This document shows positions 21,895 through 32,398 of a stretch of 64,000 nt of DNA, piece after piece. Made by a program: the position numbers and the translations under genes. This DNA is from Coptis chinensis (taxonomy: Eukaryota; Streptophyta; Magnoliopsida; Ranunculales; Ranunculaceae): NCBI GenBank assembly GCA_015680905.1, contig CM027378.1, positions 39,033,001 to 39,097,000 on the forward strand. The letters are read 5' to 3'. The first letter of the stretch is position 1, and every line of letters starts with the position of its first letter. The notes under the pieces were generated by a model that saw only the letters and a program-made list of their open reading frames with translations, searched no databases and was not told the origin of the DNA.

Positions 21895-22176
21895 TAGCAA
21901 CAAGGGTGTTTTAGATAAAATCTCCCATAGTTTGTCTCGCTTTTGAAAGAACCCCCCCCCCCTATGATTTTGCAACTCACACTCAACTATCCAGTCCGTC
22001 CGGATTCTGTTTGGGCAACATCCAGATTTGTATTAATGTGTATTCTACCCTTGTCTTCCTCTCTTCAACAGTTCAACCCACCCCTTTCTAATTATTGACC
22101 ATTCTAGGTAGACTCCTTTAGTCTAAATCCCTTATTGGCTACTGAGAGTCGAAAAGTATGTATGTTCTGAGAGAAT

Positions 22177-22258
22177 TTGTGATAGTATAAACTTTTGTCT
22201 ATGTAATTATTTATTATTAATTGGGAGGAGAATAATATTATATTTTATACTATCACAA
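22177..22258. repeat. Hairpin inside the MULE-like element
   Basis: TTGTGATAGTATAAA (22177-22191) is the exact reverse complement of 22244-22258; just outside and inside are further complementary AATTGG/CCAATT words. It may be a tiny MITE or a structured part of the transposon. Confidence 0.6.
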
Positions 22259-22797
22259 ACTTCCAATTAATAAAGGTGTGCATTACTCGACAACAATAAT
22301 CTACCAATGTTGGTCCTTGATACAGTAGTCCTCTCTCTCTCTCTAACTTATTGAGAGAGAATGTAAATTATACACCGTTTCCACTAATTTTTTTCATGAT
22401 CGATCTTCTTCTTCTTGACTAGCTTCCTTCAAATTGCTAGTTTCTATAGCTGCATGTACAATTAAATTAGAAATCTTTGAGGGGAGTGTACTGAATAGTT
22501 AAACCGCCCCAAAATGACGACAAAAAAAATCCTTACAGGGAAATACCGTTCCGGCAAAAGCTAACTGCAGCGAGATTTTCCTGTTCCGGTGTGGTAAATA
22601 CAATTTTGGTGATAGTGCTTTCATTTTCGGGTAGTTGAGTGGCAGATTGTTCTGGTTTGGGGACTTTTCTGCAATTCAGGAGGTCGATGGTGGCTGTTTA
22701 TTTTATTCTTGGTTTGTCCCTAATCAGGATCAGGTGTCACTCTTTTGAAAGGTGTGGCGTCCTTAACAATACTTTGCTTTCTTGCTTTCTTGATTGA

Positions 22798-23187
22798 TTG
22801 GATATTGCAGCTGTTATGGGAAGATGGCAATGGGAAACACTTTCTCAACTTCAACCTCATAATCATGAACCTTGGGTATGTATGGGCGACTTCAATGATG
22901 TGCTCAATCATGATGAAAAGTGTAGAGTACAACCCATTAATATTTCTCAAACAAACCGATTCAGAACCGCTGTTGATGAATGTGCTCTGATGGACTTGCG
23001 ATTCGTTGGCAGCATTTTCACTTGGTGCAACAATCAGGAAGGATTAGCATGCGTCTATAAGAGATTGGACAGAGCACTTTGTAATTCAACATGGCGACTT
23101 CAGTTTCCATGTGCTAAACTTTATCACATTCCAACAGTCGACTCTGATCACAAAATTCTTAGCAATAAAAAAGAAATAATGCAATAA
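22798..23187 (+). pseudogene. LINE endonuclease (APE-type) fragment
   Basis: About 125 codons with the hallmarks of the plant LINE AP-type endonuclease: PWVCMGDFNDVLNHDEK (GDFN at 22885-22896), GSIFTWCN, VYKRLDRALCN, and a final SDH triad motif at 23143-23151. These are the catalytic Asp/Asn pair and the Ser-Asp-His end of the domain. The N-terminal third is missing and no reverse transcriptase follows; the 3' side runs directly into the right inverted repeat of the DNA transposon. It is a captured or pre-existing LINE slice, not a complete LINE. Confidence 0.8.
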
Positions 23188-23385
23188 AGAAGAAATTAGA
23201 AAGGGGTTGAACTGTTGAAGAGAGGAAGACAAGGGCAGAATGGGCAATAATACAAATATGGATGTTACCCAAACAGAATCATGACAGACTGGGTAGTTAA
23301 GTGTGAGTTGGCAAATCATGAGGGATTCATTCAAAAGAGGGACAAACGATAGGAGGTTTTATCTAAAACACCCTAACAGCAACAA

Positions 23386-24166
23386 ATAAACGTCTCCTTT
23401 TTCCTGCTCCACAAATAATTTTAGTGGTAGAAGAGCGTCAGATTGAACCCAGAAAGGAAGTGAACCACATTAGGCAATAGTAAAAGGTTGCCTACATGCA
23501 CCAAATTCAGTCAGCACTCTGTAGAATCTAAACTATACAGTAAGATAACAAACCATATTTTGTCAAAAAACTGAGCACATCACATAAATCATTCAACAAA
23601 TCCACAAGTAATACATATCACATAATAATTTGAAAATAAAATTACCAAAAGTAACTATTACCACAAGGGCAGCAAATTAACATGTCAATCAACATCCAAA
23701 TATGCCGAGAAGCCAAAGTGTTGGAAACTCAAAAAACACTAAAGGCCATTTTTTTAACTGAGTGAAGTTCTTTCATTCTCTAAAGATGGGTTGGAAGATT
23801 TGACCTGCATCGGGCATTTGTCAGATATATCTGGCGGGACTTACACTAGGAAGCACAACTATATGTTCTCAGAGAGATGAGACAGGCTTAACTTGCACCA
23901 AGCTTTTGTCCTTTTTACAGCTGACGGGACTTGGACTAGCAGGCATAAATGTGTTCAGAGAGAGGAGGTTTTCTCTGTCATGAAACTTATACTAGTGTAA
24001 TGTGGAATCATTAGTATCCAATGGAAGTGGAAATTTGACTTTTGTTTCAGAGCCAAAAAGGTATATATCTGCTATTACGTTTTTCTGGAGAGTACAATGA
24101 AAGATGTCCGTTAGTGAACCAATACAATAAACACTCACCACCCAAAACACCAGCTAGAGAACTAAG
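23386..24166. other. Unassigned DNA with a degenerate direct repeat
   Basis: AT-rich. Between about 23797 and 23970 two degenerate units of some 85 bp follow one another, sharing CGGGACTT, the words ACTAG-AAGCA/AGGCATA and CAGAGAGA. No gene recognised. Confidence 0.35.
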
Positions 24167-24908
24167 TGTTAGGTGTGAGTCCCTCACCATGTGACATGAA
24201 GAATTACTATTCGTGTGAAGAAGTGAGAGTGCCCGCATTTAGTTTGGCTTGGCCCAAGGCGCGCCTACGCCCTTGCCTGAAAAAAGAAGATAGTTGTTTT
24301 TTTTTTTTTTTTTTTTTTTTTTTTTCTGCTTGTTACGAAACATGTCTACTAGAAGTTGGGAAAAGTTGGTATAGAAGAGAGTGCGCTCGCGCTCAAGTTG
24401 GCCTTGCCAAGAGCACGCTCATGCCTATACATATCGGGTTCTGATTTTTTCCCAGAAAATCGAGATCATGTGTTTTACGCTAAAATTTCACCCCAATATA
24501 AATAGAAGAGTTTGGGTTTTTGAGAAACCAAATCTTGAATAGAAACCCAATTTTGAGAACAACCAAAATTGAGAGTAAACCCTTGCAAAGAGAAAAAGCT
24601 TGTAAGGAGAATAGAGAGATCTAGTAAGGTGGAGAGACTTTAGAGGAGTGATTGTAATCTTCCTTCCCATACTTATAAAAGGATTTGCGTTTGTGGAAGT
24701 AGGCATCATTAGCCGGACCACGTTATATCTTGTGTCTCATTGTGGTAAGTTACTTTACTTTGATATTGCTTGTTTGTGATAGTAAATTCCATAGTTTAGG
24801 TTGTGGTTGTTGGTTGCAGTTACAATTTAGATTTTTTTTATTGGAGTAGTAGATTGTCTAAGTGCAAGCTATCTTAGTAGGGATCGATTGGTATCGTTTT
24901 CCCCAACA
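24167..24908 (+). repeat. 5' LTR of Copia element 1
   Basis: 742 bp, TGTTAG...CAACA. It contains a GC-rich block (24240-24420) resembling the leader repeats of the Athila-like elements, a 28-T run (24298-24325) and a TATAAATAG box at 24497-24505. The left flank CTAAG is a candidate target duplication; the partner is not seen. Confidence 0.82.
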
Positions 24909-24910
24909 AG

Positions 24911-24923
24911 TGGTATCGGAGCC
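24911..24923 (+). other. Primer binding site, initiator tRNA-Met type
   Basis: TGGTATCGGAGCC, one base from the usual plant Copia site TGGTATCAGAGCC, two bases past the LTR end. Confidence 0.88.
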
Positions 24924-25020
24924 AGGTTAGGTTAATCACAAAGGTTGTTATCCAAATTTTGCTTGAAAGGTGTTTGATCAAATTCCTAAAAGAAGATTTG
25001 AGTTGAAATTGTTGTAGAGA

Positions 25021-25770
25021 TGGATCATTCTATAAACACTCGCATGACTAGTCTAAATAGAGCTAACTACACTATCTGGAAAGCTAAGATAGAAGACTTG
25101 CTTTATTGCAAGGACTTGGCATAACCCATTTATAATAGAGGAGTAAAACCAGATGCAATAGTCGTGGCTGAGTGGAGCAAGCTTGACAGAAAAGCTACTG
25201 GGTACATTCTACAGTAGATTGACGATAGTGTCTTCTACCATGTATCCCAAGAGACTATCGCTTTTGGCTTGTGCAAGAAACTCAAAGACCTCTATGAAAG
25301 GAAGTCTGCAGGTAACAAAGTGCTACTCATTAAGAAGTTTGTTAACTCGAAATACAAAAAAAGTTCTTCAATGTCTGAGCATTTTAATAACGTACAAAAT
25401 ACCATCAATCAGCTACCACATATGGAATCGTTTCAATTGGGAAACTTTAGAAGTTTAGAAGTTTCTCTTGGCAGAGCTACCACATATGGAATCGTTTCAA
25501 TGGAAATGGTTATCGGTGCATTATTGAATGAGGAGACAAGAAGGGGTTAATGAAGTAGCTCCTCTCACTCAGAGATACTTGTCATAGAGAAGTAGGGGAG
25601 AGGTAAGAGTAGAAAACCATCTCATTCTAGAGGTGATGATAGAAGCAAATCTAGGGGTGAAACTAGAACTCCTAAGGAAGAGAGACAATGTTATTATTGT
25701 GTCACCAATGGTCACTTCAGGTATGAGTGTAGAACATTGAAGATGGATTAAAAGAATAACTGTGTACATG
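25021..25770 (+). pseudogene. gag: Copia gag region
   Basis: Begins MDHSINTRMTSLNRANYTIW, then KIEDLLYCKDL, a WSKLDRKATGYI segment and KKLKDLYERKSAGNKVLLIK, the usual UBN2-type Copia gag pattern. A knuckle-like Cys-rich stretch (about 25686-25735, QCYYC...HFRYEC) follows near its end. Fossil. Confidence 0.75.
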
Positions 25771-25889
25771 AAGACATGGTAAAGAGGAACGGAAGCACAA
25801 GCTAAAATACTATAGCAATAGCAGATGATGATCTAGTGGGGATTGTGTGAGATTATGGTGAGTGTTGTGTTAGTACCTCATGTCAGGAT

Positions 25890-26270
25890 ACAGAGTGAGT
25901 GATAGATATAAGAGCGTCCTATCACGTCACACTGCATAGGAGTTTCTTCACTACCTACAGCTGTGGTGAATTTGGTGCGATAAAGATGGGTAACAGTGGA
26001 GTCTCGAAGATTATAGGCATTGGTGATGTTCATGTAGAAACCAATGTTGGCTACACCTTGACACTCAAGGATGTAAGACATGTCCCTGACATTAGGCTAA
26101 GCCTAATTTCTGCTGAGAAGTTAGATGATGATGGTTTTCAGAGCTCGCTTTGCAATGGGGTATGGAAAGTAAGAAAAGGTTCCTTTGTGGTAGCTAGAGG
26201 AAAGAAGAGTTGTTTGCTTAATAATACACAAGCTAGTTTGTATATAGAAGAGTTAAATGCGGCACAATAA
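25890..26270 (+). pseudogene. Copia protease and pre-integrase region
   Basis: The frame has VIDIRASYHVT (aspartic protease site region of Copia type, usually D-S/T-G/A-A/C-S/T), IIGIGDVHVETN, LKDVRHVPDIRLSLISAEKL and NGVWKVRKGS, then the GAG-pre-integrase end. The order agrees with plant Copia polyproteins. Fossil. Confidence 0.75.
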
Positions 26271-26309
26271 GAAGCTTCCACCGAACTATGACATAAGAGA
26301 CTGTGTCAT

Positions 26310-26840
26310 ATGGCAGAGAAAGCCATAGAAGTTCTTGCCAAGCAAACTGCATTGCCAAACATCAAATGTATGCATTTAAATAGATATACTCATTGTTTGG
26401 TTGGAAAGCAACACAGGGTGTCTTTCCGAAGATTCCCCTCTCATAAAAAAGAGAACATCCTTGAGCTAGTACACAAATTTATGTGGTCCTATGAAAGTGA
26501 AGTCCCACGGGAGAGCTTTGTACTTCTTGACTTTCATTGATAATGCGCCAAGAATGATATGGGCATATAGTCTGAAGACTAAGGATGAAGTTCTTGGCCT
26601 GTTCAAGACTTTCCATAGCATGGTGGAAAGAGAGATAGGGAAGCATTTCAAGTGTATTAATTTAGATAATGGGGGAGAGTACATTGGGTCTTTTGAAGAG
26701 TACTACAAGAGTCATGGGATACATAATGAGTAGACAGTTCCAAAGACACCGCAGCAAAATGGTATAGCCGAGAGGATTAACCGTACCATTGTAGAGAGGA
26801 TGAAATGCATATTGTCTTACTCTAAGTTACCAAAGATTTA
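26310..26840 (+). pseudogene. Copia integrase region
   Basis: A zinc-binding-domain remnant is followed by the core with LYFLTFIDNAPRMIWAYSL, INLDNGGEYIG and TPQQNGIAERINRT, matching the D, D and E landmarks of Copia integrase. Sequence identity with the family fades after about 26840. Fossil. Confidence 0.8.
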
Positions 26841-26865
26841 TAACAACACTAAAGTAGAAATAATT

Positions 26866-27896
26866 GTTTAACGACGTTTCACCCAAGAAGGCATCAACAC
26901 TTGCTTCATTGCCCGATTGTAGTCTACTTGTGAGAACAACTTGGACCAAAAGGTCCGTGAATCAAAAACATTAGTGGATTTGAATCTCTTGAATCTCTCT
27001 ATCATATTCTCTCTCTTTTTCCAATTCTTTAGTCTTTAGTTTAATTAGTTTAGTTTAGTTAGTAATCCACAATCTCTACAATAATATTTTTTAATCCTTC
27101 GAAACCCATTTCCACTAGCAAGCAAGGTTGCAGGTATTGTGCCCTTTATATATTTATATGTCTCTTTGATGAAGGGAGGTTGGTGGGGAGAGTTGGAGAG
27201 ATAAGTTTGTATTAGATGACATACACTAGCTAGTCTAGATGCTGGGCAAATGGGCATGCTAGATTGCTAGCAACCAGTTCACACAATCATTTTTTTAACT
27301 GTTTGTAAAGAGGATGGCTTGTGTTGAACTATTGGACCTACGATATATACATTTAGTGCTCATGTGAGTGGATAACCTGTTAACCCGAATGGGATAATTA
27401 CTAATTTATCTTTATTTCTAAAGTAATTGGCTCAATATCCACCTTTCGAAATTAGGATATGATCTCAGCTTATGGTCGAACAGTAGTGACTGCAATGAGT
27501 AATGACACCACTTCCTGAACACTACGCAGTGTAGACATATAGTAACTAAATCATACGATCAATGGGCTTTTCATCTAAAATCATGTCAGCTTTACGAAAC
27601 CTCCATCTGGAATTCTAGCTTGAATGCATGAGATCAAACAATCAATGGGCTTTTTAGCTTGTAAATAAAATCATGACATTACTTTCACCTTGGTTAGTTC
27701 CATTTAGTAAGGAAAAGCTGGAGTTCTATCAGCAAGCTGTTCTTTGTCATCTCCTTCAGTTTCTTTTACTTGCAATGAAATCTTATGCATTTTTTCATTG
27801 TCTTGGTGGACATTATTTTCTTCCTTCATAACAACGTTGCCATCTTTTTTTGTATAGCAAGATTCAATCATGAATAAATTTTTCACTGATGGTGGG
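26866..27896. other. Unassigned DNA between the two Copia elements
   Basis: About 1 kb, AT-rich. Near 27559-27690 two direct copies of about 60 bp share ATCAATGGGCTTTT and AAAATCATG. A minus-strand frame at 27704-27886 (60 codons, Lys/Glu-rich, MKNLFMIESCYTKKDG at its start) is unrecognised. No gene can be supported. Confidence 0.35.
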
Positions 27897-28055
27897 TGTA
27901 GAATTATGGAAAGAGAAAATATTATTATTCTTGAATAATATTACACAAGAAATCACTCTTCTTAAATAAGGAAACATCACATATTATAACTTCTACATAC
28001 TCAATGTCAGACTAAAACCCATAATGTAGTATACTACTATTCATATATCTCAACA
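27897..28055 (-). repeat. 3' LTR of Copia element 2 with polypurine tract
   Basis: 159 bp, minus strand TGTTGAG...TCTACA, preceded by the polypurine-type word TTGAGGAAGAG (28056-28066 on the plus strand as its complement). It is unusually short compared with the 742-bp LTR of Copia element 1, so the two are different lineages. Confidence 0.75.
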
Positions 28056-28208
28056 CTCTTCCTCAAGTTGGACTATGGATATCACATATGCCCAGCTTGG
28101 ACAAAACCTCAGAAAATAGTCTACTACTAACGAACCTTTGTGAGAAGGTCCACAAGTTGCTGAGACGTAGGAACATATAAAGCACAAATCTGTTCAGAAG
28201 TCACCTTC

Positions 28209-29850
28209 TCACGTATGTAGAAAGTACCAATCAACATCCACATGTCTGGTACGATCATGTTGCACAAGATTAGCCAAAATGCTAAGAGCAGACTTGTTGT
28301 CATAGTAAAGCATCATAGGAAGAGAGACATGTAGATGAAGATCTCGTAGAAGATGCTTTAGCCATATTAGCTCACACATACCTTGGGCCATCGCCCTATA
28401 CTCTGCTTTGACACTAGACCTAGAAGCCACATCTTGTTTCTTACTCCGCCATGTAACCAAATGACCACCAATAGTGGTACAATACCCAAAAGTAGATCGC
28501 CGATAAGATCTACAACCTACATAGTCAGCATCAATCCACGCCTCGACCTGAGAATGACCATTATCTCGAAACAAGAGGCCACGTCCAGGACATTCCTTGA
28601 GATAACGGAGCACAAGAATAGTTGCCTGAAGATGAGGAAGACATAGCTTACGCATAAACTAATTGAGAACTCCAATTGCATACGAAATATCTGGATGGTT
28701 AAGAGAAATATAGAGGAGGTTCCCAAGAAACCGCTGATACTAACGAATGTCTTCCAACAACTCCCCATCATAGTCGGCTAGGTGATGGTTATGTTCAATA
28801 GGTGTATCGGCAGGACGACATGCAAGTTGCCCTGAAGCAGAGAGAAAATCAAGAATATACTTTCTTTGAGAGATAAAAATACCATAAATAGAATGAGCAA
28901 CCTCAATCATGAAGAAGTAACGTAGGGGGTCGAGATCTTTCACCTGAAAGCAAATACAGAGATAGGATTTCAGGTCACTAATACCCTGAACATCATCGTC
29001 AATAATAATAATATCGTCCACATAAACAAACAACATAACAAGCTTCATACCAGAGTGCCGAAGAAACAAGGTGTGGTCATCTTGACTCTGAACATATCCA
29101 TATATGCAGTCATGGCTGCCAAAAATGTATCATCCCAAGTGAGAGGAGACTGCTTAAGCCCATAGATAGAGCCTGCATACTAAGCCCGAAGCAGAAGAAG
29201 AACAGAAAACAGGTGGTGAAGACAATAAACCTTTTCCTGTAAAGTCCTATTGAAGAAGGCATTTTTCACATCCATATGAAAAAGGGGCGATAACTTGGAT
29301 GCAACAAGAGAAAAGATAACTCAAATCATATTCATCTTGGCCACATGAGCAAAGGTCTCTTGATAATCAACCCTATGAATCTGTGCATACCCCTTAGCAA
29401 CTAACCGAACTTTGTACCTACTAACTGTTCCATCTAGATTTTGTTTCACCGTGAAAGCCCATTTACACCCAACTGCTCTACGCCCAGGCGAAAGAGAAAC
29501 CAAGGCCCAAGTATTATTGATCTCCAATGCATGTAATTCCTCTAACATTGCAGCCTTCCAGTGAGGTTTAGCCAACGCCTCTGCCACTGTACATGGTATA
29601 TCAACCAAGGAGAGAGAAGCCTGAGAAGATCTGTAACTAGGAGACAAACGATGAGCTAAAGTATAATCAGTGATAGAATAAGCCATAATATTAGCATATC
29701 TAGTTGGCATCCCTGCATAACGCTTCTCTTTTTTAACAACAATAGGTGGAGTATCAATTCTATCAACATCTGGTAAATCAACATCAGTAGTAATTTGTAC
29801 AAGAGGGATAGAAGATGGCTCAATACCTGGTAAGGGCGAATCAGTGGCAA
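28209..29850 (-). pseudogene. Copia reverse transcriptase and RNase H region
   Basis: Sense order: PHWKAAMLEELHALEINNTW and AVGCKWAFTVKQNLDGTVSR (RVT_2 start) near 29580-29400; FVYVDDIIIIDDD with the catalytic YVDD near 29013-29024; AWIDADYVGCRSYRRSTFGY and SRSSVKAEYRAMA with the RNase H landmarks near 28400-28560; LYYDNKSALSI near 28270. Typical plant Copia pol. Multiple breaks; fossil. Confidence 0.88.
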
Positions 29851-29928
29851 GTGGTGAACCTGGAGAGGCAGAAGATGTGCGGTAGTCTAGTGGAGGACGT
29901 TGCCACCCTAGATAATGAAGTAGAATAG

Positions 29929-31033
29929 TGGTAAGTATTTCAAAAGTATTAATTGAGGTTCACCATAAATTGTTTAGAACTTGGATTGAATAGGAGTTAT
30001 GAAGGAGAAAAGGTAGTACTCTTAGCTTTTTGAATTTATTTTTGTTGACAAAACTTGTATTGAAAGAAAATTCAAAGGAAACAAATTGGTAGATGAAAGA
30101 AAACTTGAAATGAACTTGCTGATTGAATGATAAAAACATAAACTTGAAAGAAATAACTTGATTGAAACATAAACTTGAAATAAAATTATTGAAATTGAAG
30201 AACAAAAAGTAAAATAACTTGAATGTAAATGACATGAAAATAAATCCTACACTACTCCTACATGACACTAGAATAAGTCTAGCTGTATTCTCTCCTCTTG
30301 CTTTTTGGTTTTTATACCCCTACTTTTACAAAAGTCTTATTTGCCCTTTTCCTCTACAATCAAGACACCTTACCATAATTGCTTTATGCTTTTCCTTTTT
30401 CTTTTTTCTTTTGCTTTTGTATATCTTCTTGATCATGCTAGGTTTTGAGCAAGTCTTCTTTTGTATTAAGGCCATCCATCTCGAGTCTTTGGAGTTAAGG
30501 ACATGACTTTCAATTCTGTGGTTATTAGTCATTGACTTTGACTTTGAATTTTTTAGCACTTTTTCATAGCAGCTTCGATTCTTCATAATAATCACAAATA
30601 AGGCATCTTTGGGTGCTAAGATGCAGTTTTTATAATAAGTGGTCTGAAATACTCTGTAACCTGAAAAAGGCAATAAAAGTTATGAGTTGTTTTTTTATTA
30701 TGCGTAAGAAGGGCTGTAATACAGTAATGTAAGGATAATAAAACGCACATTTGGGAGCTGATCACCACCCCCAAATAGCATTTTGCTTGTCCTCAAGCAA
30801 GGATGAGAGAAAAACTAAGATCACAAATGAGTGATTTATTATCATTATACTAATCTCGTTTTGCAGAGTGCGATTGCATTGACCATATGCAACAAGGCCT
30901 TAAACCACTAGGAATTCCCTAGTGGATTAGTTTTAAGCTTCGTGAGGGTTTTCCAGAGAAGGTACTCACAAACTTCTTCTATCTAGTACAAAGGGTCTTG
31001 TCTCCTTATTTATTCTAAGAAGTCTATACATCT
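29929..31033 (-). mobile_element. Athila-like fragment, divergent subfamily (3' end only)
   Basis: Minus strand. The LTR (about 29929-30764) begins TGATCAGCTCCC in sense and is only about 0.84 kb, unlike the 1.4-1.5 kb LTRs of A-D. It is joined at 30765-30776 to the polypurine word ATTTGGGGGTGG and then to 3' noncoding DNA clearly homologous to that of B, C and D, including the 61-bp block at 30866-30926. It is cut at 31033 by the LTR of Tat-type element 1. The left LTR boundary is approximate. Confidence 0.7.
30866..30926 (-). promoter_or_regulatory. Near-invariant 61-bp block (copy in divergent fragment)
   Basis: Same 61 bases as in B and C although the adjacent LTR is a different type and the flanking noncoding DNA differs at many places. 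Confidence 0.6.
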
Positions 31034-31716
31034 TGTAAGAGGGATTTCCCGTCATTGAACAGATGACATGTGTAAGGGAAATAACCTAAGACTATAGATG
31101 TCTAGAATGAGATGAGGACCATCAGATCAGTTCTGTGAATAAGTGATCTCGTGCTTGGCATGAGTGTTTAGTGGACATGTGCTAGGCACGTGCTGACCAC
31201 CTATAAGTATGACAATTCTCCAAGTCGTTAGGAACTGACATAGACAGTTCCTGAACATAAGAAAACTGAAGATGGCGATCTTTGATGATAAGGAAGGAAT
31301 CATGATGACATATCTTTGGAGTTACCTTTTAGATATAATCTTCCCATACACGATGGGACATTATGACCAACAAGGAAACTTACCTCTCATAAGATATGGT
31401 CTAGATTCAAACTTCCATAAGAAGAGGAATCCTAATAGGAAGGCAGAGTCCAAAGATGGAAGGGAACTCACAAGCGGTGAGGACAGCCTTAACCCTAGGA
31501 CTCTCGTAGCTCTTCCTATATAAACCATAGGGATTCGCTCTTAAGAACTACGAAAAATAGGGTTTGATTCTCCTTAAGAACAAAGGAGATACGTAGGTAG
31601 CCATCAAATGGTTTAACCCTGAACTCACCATCATCTCATCCCTTCTTTATTCAGTAGAGGTTTCAAGATCACAAGGCACAGAGGAAGATCAGGGGATACT
31701 CGAAAGTTCCCTTACA
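31034..31716 (+). repeat. 5' LTR of Tat-type element 1
   Basis: 683 bp, TGTAAGAGGG...TTCCCTTACA, with good terminal inverted complementarity. A TATATAAA box lies at about 31517-31524. The following TTTGGTGCCATCTGTGGGGA (31720-31739) has the form of the primer-site region usual in plant Tat elements. Confidence 0.85.
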
Positions 31717-32398
31717 TATTTTGGTGCCATCTGTGGGGACGAAAGCAGGTAAATATTTGTTTTAAACGATTGATTTAGTCTAAAAACTCTTACTGTTGTG
31801 ATGGCAGGAGCAAAGAAAACAAAGGGTGGCGCTACCACGCGTAGCATCGCCATCAAAGAAAAATAACACAAGATTCCTGAAGGGGGTGAGAATGTCAGTC
31901 ACCAAGATGCGTATGACCCTGAGGAGGACTGTAACCAACCCCGATGGACCAGTTGTTCCCGGAGCAGGTCCCTAGAATAACGCTCAGGAGGAACATCAAA
32001 ATGGTGAGAATGTTGTCCTCACCAACCCAGAGTTTGTTCAGGCGAGTCAAGCGGTGTAGGCTCTGGAACAGCAAAGAAGCAACCTTGAGCGAGAATTACG
32101 GCTGCTAAGGCACTTATACTAGTCTGACACAGGGAAGGAGCCACTCATCGATCTCGATGATGACGACCTTCCGAAAGGTGGTCTTGCTAGGAACCCAAGG
32201 CGTGGGGATCAAGTACGACACGAGCAATCTGAGTCAGAATACAACAACTCAGATGAGGACTCAAGAACAGCCTCAGAACCAGAGTCCACTAACCAAGATC
32301 GTGATGTCGATCCTCGACACCGTAAAAGAGCTCAAAACACGAAACTCTCTACCAAAGAAAGTGCATGGGAAACTGAAAAGAATGACCTGATCCATCAG

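Larger units (their letters stand above)
21904..23373. mobile_element. Mutator-like DNA transposon (non-autonomous) with captured LINE piece
   Basis: About 1.47 kb bounded by inverted repeats of roughly 190-200 bp: left 21904-22106, right 23187-23373. Both start GGGTGTTTTAGATAAAA and share words such as CTTGTCTTCCTCTCTTC and AACAGTTCAACCC; by eye they are about 80 percent alike. Flanks TAGCAACAA (21895-21903) and CAGCAACAA (23377-23385) agree at 8 of 9 bases, fitting the 9-bp target duplication of Mutator-like elements. No transposase is present. The interior carries a LINE endonuclease fragment, as in Pack-MULEs. The family is inferred from repeat length and duplication size. Confidence 0.68.
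24167..26865 (+). mobile_element. Ty1/Copia element 1 (5' LTR to integrase)
   Basis: Plus-strand Copia element with 5' LTR (24167-24908), initiator-Met-type primer site, gag, protease and integrase in the Copia order (integrase before reverse transcriptase). Similarity ends around 26865; no reverse transcriptase, RNase H or 3' LTR follows. Broken fossil with multiple breaks. Confidence 0.85.
27897..29928 (-). mobile_element. Ty1/Copia element 2 (3' part)
   Basis: Minus-strand Copia element. In sense order: reverse transcriptase and RNase H (29850 down to 28209), untranslated tail, polypurine tract, short 3' LTR. The 5' half is absent where a later Athila-like LTR begins at about 29929, so the rest may lie beyond the nested pile to the right. 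Broken fossil. Confidence 0.83.

Noticed and set aside
22329-22343. CT microsatellite as a promoter element
   Set aside because: Simple repeat inside the MULE-like element; nothing ties it to a gene.
29960-30506. Phe/Leu-rich frames on both strands
   Set aside because: They lie within the LTR of the divergent Athila-like fragment and reflect AT-rich composition.
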